64,000 bases of DNA from contig CACMJT010000006.1 of the NCBI GenBank assembly GCA_902614065.1, positions 1-64,000 on the forward strand, in the 5' to 3' direction. Position 1 is the stretch's first letter. The number at the start of each line of letters is the position of its first letter. The translations under genes and the position numbers were made by a program. Below, in pieces: positions 1 through 8,488 of the stretch. This DNA comes from an uncultured Bacteroidota bacterium (GTDB taxonomy: Bacteria > Bacteroidota > Bacteroidia > Flavobacteriales > Flavobacteriaceae). A model generated the notes under the pieces. That model did no database searches and was not told the DNA's origin. It saw nothing but the letters and a program-made list of their open reading frames with translations.

Positions 1-94
1 GATAAATCTACTCTGTAAATTTACCAGATAATTACCATATCTACCTCATGTTTGCGATATCAACAAATTTTAATACTTTTTTTTATCAATTTGC

Positions 95-106
95 TATGCG
101 CGCATA
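95..106. promoter_or_regulatory. 12-bp perfect palindrome upstream of susC
   Basis: TATGCGCGCATA is a perfect inverted repeat about 95 bp upstream of the susC start, in otherwise very AT-rich DNA, so its GC core stands out. It could be an operator for the regulator of the polysaccharide utilisation locus. That role is inference: no regulator gene lies in the window. A weak -7-like element (TAGCTTTA, one mismatch to TAnnTTTG) occurs at 149-156. The rest of the 199-bp leader holds nothing else I can name. Confidence 0.25.
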
Positions 107-199
107 ATAAATTTTTGTAATTTCGTAAATGCAATTTAAGTTACTCTGTAGCTTTATAAAATTTGTGAGTGAACAACAATTAAAACTTAAAAAATCTTT

Positions 200-3100
200 A
201 TGAAAAGTCATTTTATATATATCCTTTTTGTGTTATGTAGCATTCCGCTTCTTTCACAAAATGGAACGGTAACTGGTTCTGTTTCAGATTCTGAAACTAA
301 TGAACCACTACCAGGAGTTAATGTTGTAGTAAAAAATACAACGAAAGGAACAAATACTGATTTTGATGGGAATTTTTCTATTGAGGATGTTTCATCAGGA
401 GATGTGCTTGTTTTTTCTTACATAGGATACAAATCTCAGGAAATATCTGTTGGAGATTCATCTACATTTGATGTATTTCTTGTTGAAGATATTGATGCAC
501 TTGACGAAGTTGTAGTCCTAGGTTATGTTAGTCAGAAGGCTGCAAATATTTCAGGTTCAGTTTCAACTGTTTCAGAAGAGCAAGTTCAAAGTTTAAAACC
601 AGTAAGAATGGAGGATGCCCTTCAAGGTTTACCCGGTGTTAATATGTTTTCAAATGGTGCGCCAGGTGCAAAACCTAATGTTATCATTCGAGGAATTACC
701 TCATACACTGGTAATGCTCCATTAGTACTTGTTGATGGTATCACATTGAGTTTGGATGATATGAACGCCTTAGATCCAAACGATATCAAAAGTATCTCTG
801 TACTGAAAGATGCATCTACTACTGCACTTTATGGTGTTAGAGGGGGTAATGGAGTTATCGTTATTAATACAAAATCAGGAACTAGAAATCAGGATGCTAA
901 GTTTTCATTTAACACTTCTTATGGTCAGCAGTCACCTGAAAAGACCATTGGTGTTTTAAATGCAACTGAATATGCTGCAATTCTCAACGAGATGAGTGTG
1001 AATTCTGGCGGAGCATTGATTTATCCAGATATCTCAAATCTTGGAAAGGGAACGGATTGGCAGAAAGAAATTTTTAGAACAGATGCTCCCATAGTGTCTC
1101 ACTCAATTTCAGCGTCTGGTGGATCTGAAAAAACATCATATTATGTTTCAGCTGGTTTTACCGGTCAGGAAGGTTTAATCTATGGAAACGATAAACAATA
1201 TTTCAACAGGTCAACTTTTAGAGCAAATTTTAATACAGATCTATCTAGTAAGTTGAATTTACAGGTAAATAATCGATTCTCTAACATGAAAGATAGTGGG
1301 CTGGGGGATATAATTTTTAATGCGTTAAACATGTCTCCGACTACTCCTGTATTTGCTGATGATGGTTCTTACGCCATAAGCAATACAATTACGCAGGAAA
1401 TTAAAAACCCAATGGCTCAAATTTCCAATTCATATGGAGAGGGAAATACCAACACATTATCTGGTAAAATCGAGCTTCAATATGATTTGATGAAAGATTT
1501 AAAAATTACATCCAGAATTGGTTACACGTATGTTAATATACATGGAAAAGGCTTTACACCTTACCAGTTTTATGGGGTTGGTCACAACGCTACCAATGCC
1601 AATGCTGATCTTTCACCTATTACAAGTACTGATGCTGATGGTGAAGTCACTCAAACGTGGAATAGTGTGAGTGAGAATAAAGATCATCATTTTAGTTATA
1701 CTTACGACTTAAATGCTAGTTACAGGTTTTCCATTGACCAACACAATATTAATGTGTTCGCCGGTTTTCAAATTGGTAAAAATTCAGGTGGAAGTGTAAA
1801 CGGTAGTAAAGTTGGAGTCCCCTTTAATTCATGGGAATATGCTGATTTAGCTTCAGCAACAGGACCTGATGATGAGCAACGATCTGGTTCTTGGCAGTAT
1901 GTAAGCAGAAGAGTCTCTTATCTTGCAAGAGCTGAGTACGACTATAATGAAAAGTACTTAGCTTCATTTACAATAAGAAGAGATGGTTCAACAAACTTTG
2001 GACAAAATAATAAGTTTGGATTTTTCCCATCAGCTTCATTAGGTTGGGTTGCGACAAGTGAAGATTTTTTCAACGTCGATCAAATCAACTTCTTAAAAAT
2101 TAGAGCAAGTTATGGTTCAGTTGGTAATGATAATGCGAGTTCACAATTTGGAACAATAACAACTTTCCCAAAATATACATTTGGAGGTCAAATTATTACA
2201 GGTTCCGCTTTAGATGGAATACCAAACTTGGATGTCTCTTGGGAAAATCAAGTACAAGCCAATATAGGTTTTGACTTGAGAATGTTTGACTCGAAAGTTT
2301 CTTTGACGGTAGATTATTATCAAAAGACAGTGGATGATTTACTTTTTAATCCAACACTTTCTCTGTACTTGGGAACACCTGTTTACCCTTCTGCGAATAT
2401 TGGTAAAACAGAAACATCAGGTATAGATGTAAATTTTGGATATCAAAATGATTTCTCCGAAAACATATCTTTAAGCACCAATGTATCTTTTACAACAGCA
2501 GATAACTTAGTGAAAGAAATTGCCAATGGTGATAAATACATTTGGGGAGCAGGATACGGAATCCCTTACAATAATTTAGTTAGATTTCAAGAGGGAGAAT
2601 CTCCAGGAATATTTTGGGGATATCTAACTGATGGAATTTTTCAAGATCAGTCTGAAATTGATTCTCATGCAAATCAGCCGAACGCAGTACCTGGTGACAT
2701 AAGATATGTTGATGTCAATGGTGATGGTATTGTCAATGCTGATGATAGAACAAAAATTGGTGATCCATTTGCGGACTTTTCTATCGGATGGAACTTAAAT
2801 TTAAAGGTCTATGACTTTGATTTGAGTGTCACCACTTATGGCACATTTGGAAACGACATTTTTAGAGGTTTTGAAAGAAACTTAAATTATACGAACAAGC
2901 CTGCCAGTATTTTGTCAAGATGGACAGGTCCTGGTACAAGTAATACAGAGCCAAGGGCAAGTTTTGTAGATGGTAATAATAACATCAGACCATCAACGAG
3001 ATATGTTGAGGATGGAAGTTATTTTAAAATCAAAAACGTACAGTTAGGTTACAACTTTAACCTTGATAGTTCAAGTGTTTTGGATGAATTAAGACTTTAT

Positions 3101-3244
3101 CTTCAAGGTAAAAACCTAATGACATTTACAGATTACTCAGGTTATGATCCAGAAATGTCATACGGGGTTCTAGATACAGGTATTGACAGAGGAAATTACC
3201 CAAGTCCTAGAACTGTTTCAGTTGGTTTAAATGTTAAATTTTAA
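200..3244 (+). CDS. susC: SusC/RagA-type TonB-dependent outer-membrane receptor
   Basis: This 1014-residue protein is a TonB-dependent outer-membrane transporter that imports oligosaccharides together with the SusD lipoprotein encoded next. A signal peptide (residues 1-20) is followed by a carboxypeptidase-regulatory-like beta-sandwich at about 22-97, with the typical GTVTG start and YIGYKSQ segment. A TonB-box-like DEVVVLGY lies at about 102-109, then the plug (to about 225, including VIIRGI, PLVLVDG and VLKDAS..LYG) and the beta-barrel. It ends in an aromatic residue (GLNVKF), as expected for BAM recognition. Length is normal for the family. It is the first gene of a co-oriented run with susD, two PKD lipoproteins, GH16 and GH3, so a beta-1,3-glucan oligosaccharide is the likely substrate. 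That substrate comes from context, not from this protein. Confidence 0.96.
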   Translation: MKSHFIYILFVLCSIPLLSQNGTVTGSVSDSETNEPLPGVNVVVKNTTKGTNTDFDGNFSIEDVSSGDVLVFSYIGYKSQEISVGDSSTFDVFLVEDIDALDEVVVLGYVSQKAANISGSVSTVSEEQVQSLKPVRMEDALQGLPGVNMFSNGAPGAKPNVIIRGITSYTGNAPLVLVDGITLSLDDMNALDPNDIKSISVLKDASTTALYGVRGGNGVIVINTKSGTRNQDAKFSFNTSYGQQSPEKTIGVLNATEYAAILNEMSVNSGGALIYPDISNLGKGTDWQKEIFRTDAPIVSHSISASGGSEKTSYYVSAGFTGQEGLIYGNDKQYFNRSTFRANFNTDLSSKLNLQVNNRFSNMKDSGLGDIIFNALNMSPTTPVFADDGSYAISNTITQEIKNPMAQISNSYGEGNTNTLSGKIELQYDLMKDLKITSRIGYTYVNIHGKGFTPYQFYGVGHNATNANADLSPITSTDADGEVTQTWNSVSENKDHHFSYTYDLNASYRFSIDQHNINVFAGFQIGKNSGGSVNGSKVGVPFNSWEYADLASATGPDDEQRSGSWQYVSRRVSYLARAEYDYNEKYLASFTIRRDGSTNFGQNNKFGFFPSASLGWVATSEDFFNVDQINFLKIRASYGSVGNDNASSQFGTITTFPKYTFGGQIITGSALDGIPNLDVSWENQVQANIGFDLRMFDSKVSLTVDYYQKTVDDLLFNPTLSLYLGTPVYPSANIGKTETSGIDVNFGYQNDFSENISLSTNVSFTTADNLVKEIANGDKYIWGAGYGIPYNNLVRFQEGESPGIFWGYLTDGIFQDQSEIDSHANQPNAVPGDIRYVDVNGDGIVNADDRTKIGDPFADFSIGWNLNLKVYDFDLSVTTYGTFGNDIFRGFERNLNYTNKPASILSRWTGPGTSNTEPRASFVDGNNNIRPSTRYVEDGSYFKIKNVQLGYNFNLDSSSVLDELRLYLQGKNLMTFTDYSGYDPEMSYGVLDTGIDRGNYPSPRTVSVGLNVKF

Positions 3245-3254
3245 TAATAAAAAA

Positions 3255-4718
3255 ATGAAAAAAACTATTAACAAATTTATTTTATCTATATCATTAATAT
3301 TTCTATTTACAGGATGCGATGATTATGTAGATTACGAAGCTTCAGAGAATTATCAAATTGTTGCGGATGATTACTTTAAAAAACCTGCAGATTTTGAAGC
3401 TGCATTAGTAGGTGTCTATGATGTCTTGCAATGGACACTTTACAACTTTATGATTGGTGAAATTGCATCTGATAACTCATTATGTGGCGGCGAAAGTGCA
3501 TCTGATGTTTTGGGACTTCAGCAAATTGATGATATGCTTCACAATCCTGTTAATGATCAGTTGTCAAGAATTTGGCAATACATGTATGAAGGTGTTAACA
3601 GAGCCAATTATATGATTGAGAATAAAGACTTGATTGATTTTCCAAGAAAAGATGAAATGTATGGAGAGGTTCATTTTTTAAGAGCATTCTTCTACTTTGA
3701 GTTGGTTAAAATTTATGGTGATGTGCCGTTATTTACAAATGGTAGATTAACAGCAGGAGATTCAGGTACATTAACAAGAGTGCCAAAATCTGAAGTTTAT
3801 GCTGTGATAGAATCAGACTTGAATTCGGCAATTTCTGCTTTGCCAGCTCAAAAGAGCACAGATGGAAGAGCTACTTCATTTACTGCTCATGCTCTTTTAG
3901 GAAAAGTATATCTATATCAACAAAAATATGCTGAGGCAGCAAATATTTTAGAACCATTAGTTGGGTTGTATACCCTTCCATCAGACCCTGGAAGTGTTTT
4001 TCTAGTTAGTGGTGAAAATGGGCCAGAGGCTGTTTTTGAGATTCAACATTCGAAAGAGTCTAATGGCTGGAATTGGGGTTGGATGCCACAAAGCACAGAA
4101 GGAAACTTTGGCGTTATTCACCATGGCATCAGAGGATACAGTGGCCCTACATACTCATCAGGATGGAGTTTTAATGTTCCAACAGATGAATTGCATAAAG
4201 CCTACATGTCAGGAGACAAAAGAAGAGATGCATCAATTCTTGATATTGTAAAATGGGCTGATGATAATCAAGCTGATTACCAAGAAGGATATGAGCACAC
4301 GGGATACTTTAATAATAAATATATTCCAAGACAAGGTTATTCAAAGAACACAACCGAGTTGAATTATGAAAATAATTACAGGTATATAAGATATGCAGAT
4401 GTATTGCTTATGGCTGCTGAGGCAAATAACTTGAGTGGTAACGATGTAAAAGCCAGAGATTATTTGAACCGTGTCAGATTCAGAGCGTATGGAAATAATT
4501 CTCAAGACAGTAGTGCATCGGGCTCAGCATTGACTCAAGAAATCTGGGATGAAAGAAGACTGGAGTTTGCTGGTGAGGGTCACAGATTTTTTGACCTCGT
4601 AAGAACAGGCCAAGCAGCAGATAAGATTTCAGGTTTTGTTGAAGGAAAACATGAGGTTTTTCCGATCCCTCAGACTGAGATTGATGTTTCGAATTTAACT
4701 CAAAACCCTGGTTATTAA
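3255..4718 (+). CDS. susD: SusD/RagB-type surface glycan-binding lipoprotein
   Basis: This 487-residue lipoprotein forms the lid of the SusC transporter and captures oligosaccharide at the cell surface. I chose the ATG at 3255 because it gives a compact signal peptide MKKTINKF...LFTGC with the lipobox Cys at about residue 21. An in-frame ATG at 3231 would overlap susC and lengthen the n-region. The helical SusD fold is suggested by the TPR-like segments (AEVHFLRAFFYFELVKIYGD-like, about 135-155) and the C-terminal WDERRLEFAGEGHRFFDLVRTG signature. The end FPIPQTEIDVSNLTQNPGY is typical of the family. It starts 10 bp after the susC stop, so the two are cotranscribed. Confidence 0.95.
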   Translation: MKKTINKFILSISLIFLFTGCDDYVDYEASENYQIVADDYFKKPADFEAALVGVYDVLQWTLYNFMIGEIASDNSLCGGESASDVLGLQQIDDMLHNPVNDQLSRIWQYMYEGVNRANYMIENKDLIDFPRKDEMYGEVHFLRAFFYFELVKIYGDVPLFTNGRLTAGDSGTLTRVPKSEVYAVIESDLNSAISALPAQKSTDGRATSFTAHALLGKVYLYQQKYAEAANILEPLVGLYTLPSDPGSVFLVSGENGPEAVFEIQHSKESNGWNWGWMPQSTEGNFGVIHHGIRGYSGPTYSSGWSFNVPTDELHKAYMSGDKRRDASILDIVKWADDNQADYQEGYEHTGYFNNKYIPRQGYSKNTTELNYENNYRYIRYADVLLMAAEANNLSGNDVKARDYLNRVRFRAYGNNSQDSSASGSALTQEIWDERRLEFAGEGHRFFDLVRTGQAADKISGFVEGKHEVFPIPQTEIDVSNLTQNPGY

Positions 4719-4740
4719 ATTTTTAAATTATACAATTAAC

Positions 4741-7377
4741 ATGAAAAATATATATAAATTATTTTGTTCAATTTTTGTTTTACTTCTATTCGTAGGATGT
4801 GAAGAGAACTTTAGCGATAGCACAGATTTTGCTAATGTTGCTCCTCCAACCAACGTATCTGCATCTTTTGAAGTAACTCAAGATAATACTGGTTTGGTTA
4901 CCATAACACCGAGTGGTGAAGGTGCTATCAGTTTCATCATTGATTATGGGGATGGTTCTAATAGACCCTCACCTACTATAAATAATGGTGGAAACGTTCA
5001 GCACATTTATGCAGAAGGTTCATATACCGTCAAAGTTACTGCAACAGGTTTGAATGGATTGACCGCTGTTGGTGAAGTTCCTTTAACAGTATCATTCAAA
5101 GCACCTGAAAACCTTGTATTTACTATTGAAAATGATGCAACAGTATCAAAGCAAGTTAATGTAACTGCAACAGCAGACTATGCAACAATGTTTGAATTTC
5201 ATCCTGGAATTGCTGGTGCCGATCCTGCCACTGCTAATATTGGAGAAACACTTTCTTATCAATATGCAGAAGCAGGTACGTATACTGTAAGAGTTGTTGC
5301 TAAAGGTGCAGCGATTGAAACTACAGAACTCACGCAAGAGTTTGAAGTTACAGCAATTTTAGCGCCAACAGTATCTGCGCCAACTCCACCAGATAGACCA
5401 TCTGCTACTGTAATATCAGTTTTCAGTGATGCTTACACATCAGTTGCTGATGTGAACATGAATCCTGACTGGGGCCAGCAATGGCAAGGTAGTGGTTACG
5501 CTGAACTAGATTTAAATGGTGATAAAATCACTCACTATTCTAAAATTAGTTATCAAGGTGTTCAGTATGCCAAGACTGATATTTCCAAAATGGAGTATTT
5601 ACACATTGATGCTTGGACAGCTGATTTGAATCAATTAAAAACATTTTTAATCAGAGAGCCTGGTGACGCTAACCCAAGAGAGGTCGCAGTAGCAAAAGAG
5701 CTTACTAAGGATCAATGGACAAGTTTTGATATTCCATTAACAGAATGGACAAGTCAAGGAATTACTCTTGGTGATTTATTCCAATTTAAATTTGAAGGTG
5801 TTGATCAGTGGGCTCAAGCGGATGTATTTTTGGATAATATTTATTTCTGGAAAGAAAACTCTGTTGAGCTACCAATTAAATTTGATAATGAAGAAAAATT
5901 TGAAGGAAAGGGAAATCCAGCAATGACATTTGCTTTATCAACCAATCCAGATGATTCATCCGATAATACAGGAAAATTAACTACAACAGAGGATTGGTGG
6001 GATACAGCAGAAATTAGTTTGGACGTACCAATACAAATCGCAACAGGTGCTGACAATAGAGTTTCAGTTAGGGTTTACTCACCAAATGATGATACTCACA
6101 GGGTGATGTTGAAGCTTGAAAATATTGTAGATCCTGGTGACAATAGCAAAAATGAATATATAGAGATATCTAAAAATATTACTGGCAAAGGTTGGCATGA
6201 CGTAACTTTTGATATTTCTGAGCTTGAGGGGGGAAATCAAGCATATCCAAATAATAATGATTCTTGGGACGGTAATGGTTCATTCGAAAGATTGATCTTT
6301 TTTATAGATCCAGGAGATTGTAACTGGTATGGATTGTGTAACCCAACTTATGGAAAAGTTTTAGACTTTCATATTGATGATATCGTTCTAGGAACTCATG
6401 AGTTGCCACTATACCCATTATTTGATGATTTTGAAGGAAATGGGAGTATCACATGGGCAGATGATGCCGTTGGAATGTCTGTTGTAGACAATCCTCATGG
6501 TTCAGGAAAGGTTTTAAAATATGAAGATACAGGAGGTCAGTATGCAAATATCAGATTTGATTTGAGAGCAGATCACTCAGCTAAGTTTGACTTAAGTACG
6601 AACAACATATTTAAATTTAAAATATACATCCCATCTGCTGACTTAACAGGAAATCAAGATAATAAGGTAGAGCTGAAACTCCAAGATGGTTCGAAAGAAA
6701 GACCTTGGGAAGGTCAGCACGGCGTTTCAACCATGTTAGAGCTTGATAAGTGGAACAATGTATACATTGATTTCTCTGAGAAATCCTCATCAACAGAGTT
6801 TAGTAGAATTGTTTTTCAAGTCAATGGTGAGAATAATAATGACAATGTTACGGCATACATAGATGACTTCTATTACGAAATTCCGCAATCGCATGATGAT
6901 TTCGAAGGAAATGGGAATATTGCTCTGTGGGAAAAAGAGGTTGAGGACATGCAAATTATAGATAACCCTGTCAAAGGAACTATAAATTCATCTGATAAAG
7001 TCCTTGTTTATCATGATCAAGGTGGTCAGCAATATGCAAATATTCGATATTACCTCGCAACTGATAATTCAATCAGTTTTGATTTAACCAATGCAAATAA
7101 AGTAACTTTGGATGTTTACATGCCATCTGCTGACTTAACAGGAAGTCAAGACAATAAACTTTGGTTAAAACTTCAAAATGGCAACAAAGAAAGACCATGG
7201 GAAGGGCAGATTACTAAAGAGCAATCTGTGGAATTAGACAAATGGCAGAGATTAACATTTGACTTTTCTGATCAAAGCTCTGCAACTGAGTTCACAAGAA
7301 TGCTGGTTCAGTTCAATGGAGAAAATAATAATGATTCGGTTAAGGCCTACATCGATAATGTATTTATTCACAGATAA
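4741..7377 (+). CDS. surface glycan-binding lipoprotein with PKD and repeated beta-sandwich modules
   Basis: This 878-residue lipoprotein (lipobox LFVGC, Cys at 20) has two PKD/Ig-like domains at about 35-118 and 119-205. A beta-sandwich module follows at about 225-375 (FSDAYTSVADVNMNPDWGQQW to VFLDNIYFW), resembling modules on flavobacterial laminarinases. Three more carbohydrate-binding-like sandwiches lie at about 380-555, 561-716 and 718-878. The last two are near copies sharing PSADLTG.QDNK, KERPWEGQ and NGENNND motifs. No catalytic motif is visible. Its position after susD makes it a SusE/SGBP-like binding protein that holds polymer at the surface. The exact CBM family cannot be named from the sequence, and beta-glucan specificity is inferred from the neighbouring GH16 and GH3. 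Confidence 0.82.
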   Translation: MKNIYKLFCSIFVLLLFVGCEENFSDSTDFANVAPPTNVSASFEVTQDNTGLVTITPSGEGAISFIIDYGDGSNRPSPTINNGGNVQHIYAEGSYTVKVTATGLNGLTAVGEVPLTVSFKAPENLVFTIENDATVSKQVNVTATADYATMFEFHPGIAGADPATANIGETLSYQYAEAGTYTVRVVAKGAAIETTELTQEFEVTAILAPTVSAPTPPDRPSATVISVFSDAYTSVADVNMNPDWGQQWQGSGYAELDLNGDKITHYSKISYQGVQYAKTDISKMEYLHIDAWTADLNQLKTFLIREPGDANPREVAVAKELTKDQWTSFDIPLTEWTSQGITLGDLFQFKFEGVDQWAQADVFLDNIYFWKENSVELPIKFDNEEKFEGKGNPAMTFALSTNPDDSSDNTGKLTTTEDWWDTAEISLDVPIQIATGADNRVSVRVYSPNDDTHRVMLKLENIVDPGDNSKNEYIEISKNITGKGWHDVTFDISELEGGNQAYPNNNDSWDGNGSFERLIFFIDPGDCNWYGLCNPTYGKVLDFHIDDIVLGTHELPLYPLFDDFEGNGSITWADDAVGMSVVDNPHGSGKVLKYEDTGGQYANIRFDLRADHSAKFDLSTNNIFKFKIYIPSADLTGNQDNKVELKLQDGSKERPWEGQHGVSTMLELDKWNNVYIDFSEKSSSTEFSRIVFQVNGENNNDNVTAYIDDFYYEIPQSHDDFEGNGNIALWEKEVEDMQIIDNPVKGTINSSDKVLVYHDQGGQQYANIRYYLATDNSISFDLTNANKVTLDVYMPSADLTGSQDNKLWLKLQNGNKERPWEGQITKEQSVELDKWQRLTFDFSDQSSATEFTRMLVQFNGENNNDSVKAYIDNVFIHR
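6421..7374 (+). repeat. tandem duplication encoding two beta-sandwich modules
   Basis: Two in-frame copies about 471 bp apart (6421-6888 and 6892-7374) encode the last two modules of the PKD lipoprotein. Both copies begin DDFEGNG and share PSADLTG.QDNK, GSKERPWEGQ or GNKERPWEGQ, LDKW, S..EF.R and NGENNND..AYID. Nucleotide identity is still easy to see at the start of each copy (gatgatttygaaggaaatgg), which points to a fairly recent internal duplication. Confidence 0.8.
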
Positions 7378-7389
7378 AAATTTATTAAT

Positions 7390-8415
7390 ATGAAAAAACT
7401 AGATATAATTTTTAAAACTTTAATGTCTCTGACAATTGTAATCTTTATTACAAGCTGTGAGATTGATAGCTTCGCTGAAAGCGATGAACATTCTTTTGGT
7501 GAAATTATTGCGCCATCAAATGTTCAAATTACCGCAAATGTTGTTGGTCAAGATGCCGACAATCCAAACGGTGATGGTAGTGGTGAGGTTGAATTCACAG
7601 TTACTGCTGATAATGCAATTTCTTATAAATTTGTAAACGGTGGTGCTGAAACTGTGAAAGCCGACGGTAAAATTACCTATACGTTTACATCGCTTGGGGT
7701 CAACTCTTACACCATTTCTGCAATCGCAATGGGTGCAGGTGGGACTACTTCATCCCAAAATATCACTGTAGATGTATTGGTTTCTTATGTTCCCCCTGCA
7801 GAACTGATTGCTGCTCTAACAACGGGTACATGGAAAATGAGTAAAGATGAAAAAGGTCACCTTGGTGTAGCTGCTGGTTTAAATGCAGATAATTCTGCGA
7901 ATGCTGCCAATTGGGGAGCTCCAATTCCTTGGTGGTGGTCAGCTGATCCATTAGCCAAAGTAAATACAGCTATATATGATGATCGTTACACTTTCTCTGA
8001 CTGGGATGCTGATGCTGGTAAAGGAAAGTTTTCTTTCAATGTTGGTCCTGATGGAGCTATTTTTGGAAAAGAAGAGCCAATGAAAGCAGACTTAGGAGGT
8101 GACAGAGGAGCTACAAGCACGGGTGATCCAAATTATGAATATGAATTTTATCCATATGAAAACTATGAAGTGGAGTTCACTATTGTTCCTTTCACAGCAA
8201 GATGGGACTGGAATCAAGATGGTAAGTATGAAGATACTTCTGCTGGTCAAGAAATCTATCCTGGAGAAAAAATAATATTCTCTGGTAAAGGGTTCCTAGG
8301 ATTCTATGTTGGGAATCAAGAGTTTTTCATCTGGGAAAGATCTGATACTAGAATTAGATATACAACCATTGGGTTTGATGGAAATTCATGGCATGGTATT
8401 ATTAATAATGAGTAG
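7390..8415 (+). CDS. PKD-domain surface lipoprotein, paralogue of the GH16 N-terminal region
   Basis: This 341-residue lipoprotein (lipobox IFITSC, Cys about 23) has a PKD-like domain at about 38-135 and a C-terminal domain at about 140-340 containing GTWKMSKDEKGHLGVAAG, PWWWSADP, YDDRYTFS, GFLGFYVG and FFIWERSDTRIRYTT. The same domain pair, in the same order, forms the N-terminal 300 residues of the GH16 enzyme encoded next (KSWKVNAAYDAH, YSTWWEASA, YDDKFIF, GFVGFFVG). No glycosidase motif is present, so it is most likely a glycan-binding accessory lipoprotein. It lies 12 bp after the previous gene and is followed by a hairpin terminator, so it probably ends the susCD transcript. The substrate is inferred. 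Confidence 0.78.
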   Translation: MKKLDIIFKTLMSLTIVIFITSCEIDSFAESDEHSFGEIIAPSNVQITANVVGQDADNPNGDGSGEVEFTVTADNAISYKFVNGGAETVKADGKITYTFTSLGVNSYTISAIAMGAGGTTSSQNITVDVLVSYVPPAELIAALTTGTWKMSKDEKGHLGVAAGLNADNSANAANWGAPIPWWWSADPLAKVNTAIYDDRYTFSDWDADAGKGKFSFNVGPDGAIFGKEEPMKADLGGDRGATSTGDPNYEYEFYPYENYEVEFTIVPFTARWDWNQDGKYEDTSAGQEIYPGEKIIFSGKGFLGFYVGNQEFFIWERSDTRIRYTTIGFDGNSWHGIINNE

Positions 8416-8441
8416 TTTATAGTTATTTTTATAACTGAGAG

Positions 8442-8475
8442 AAAAAGAGCTTTGGATTTCCTTGGCTCTTTTTTT
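8442..8475 (+). terminator. Rho-independent terminator inside the polysaccharide utilisation locus
   Basis: A 9-bp perfect stem (AAAAAGAGC at 8442-8450 pairing with GCTCTTTTT at 8465-8473) encloses a 14-base loop and runs into a T tract. It starts 26 bp after the stop of the PKD lipoprotein and ends just before the TTG start of the GH16 gene. It would terminate or attenuate transcription between the binding/transport genes and the enzyme genes. Confidence 0.7.
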
Positions 8476-8488
8476 AAATATTTAACGA

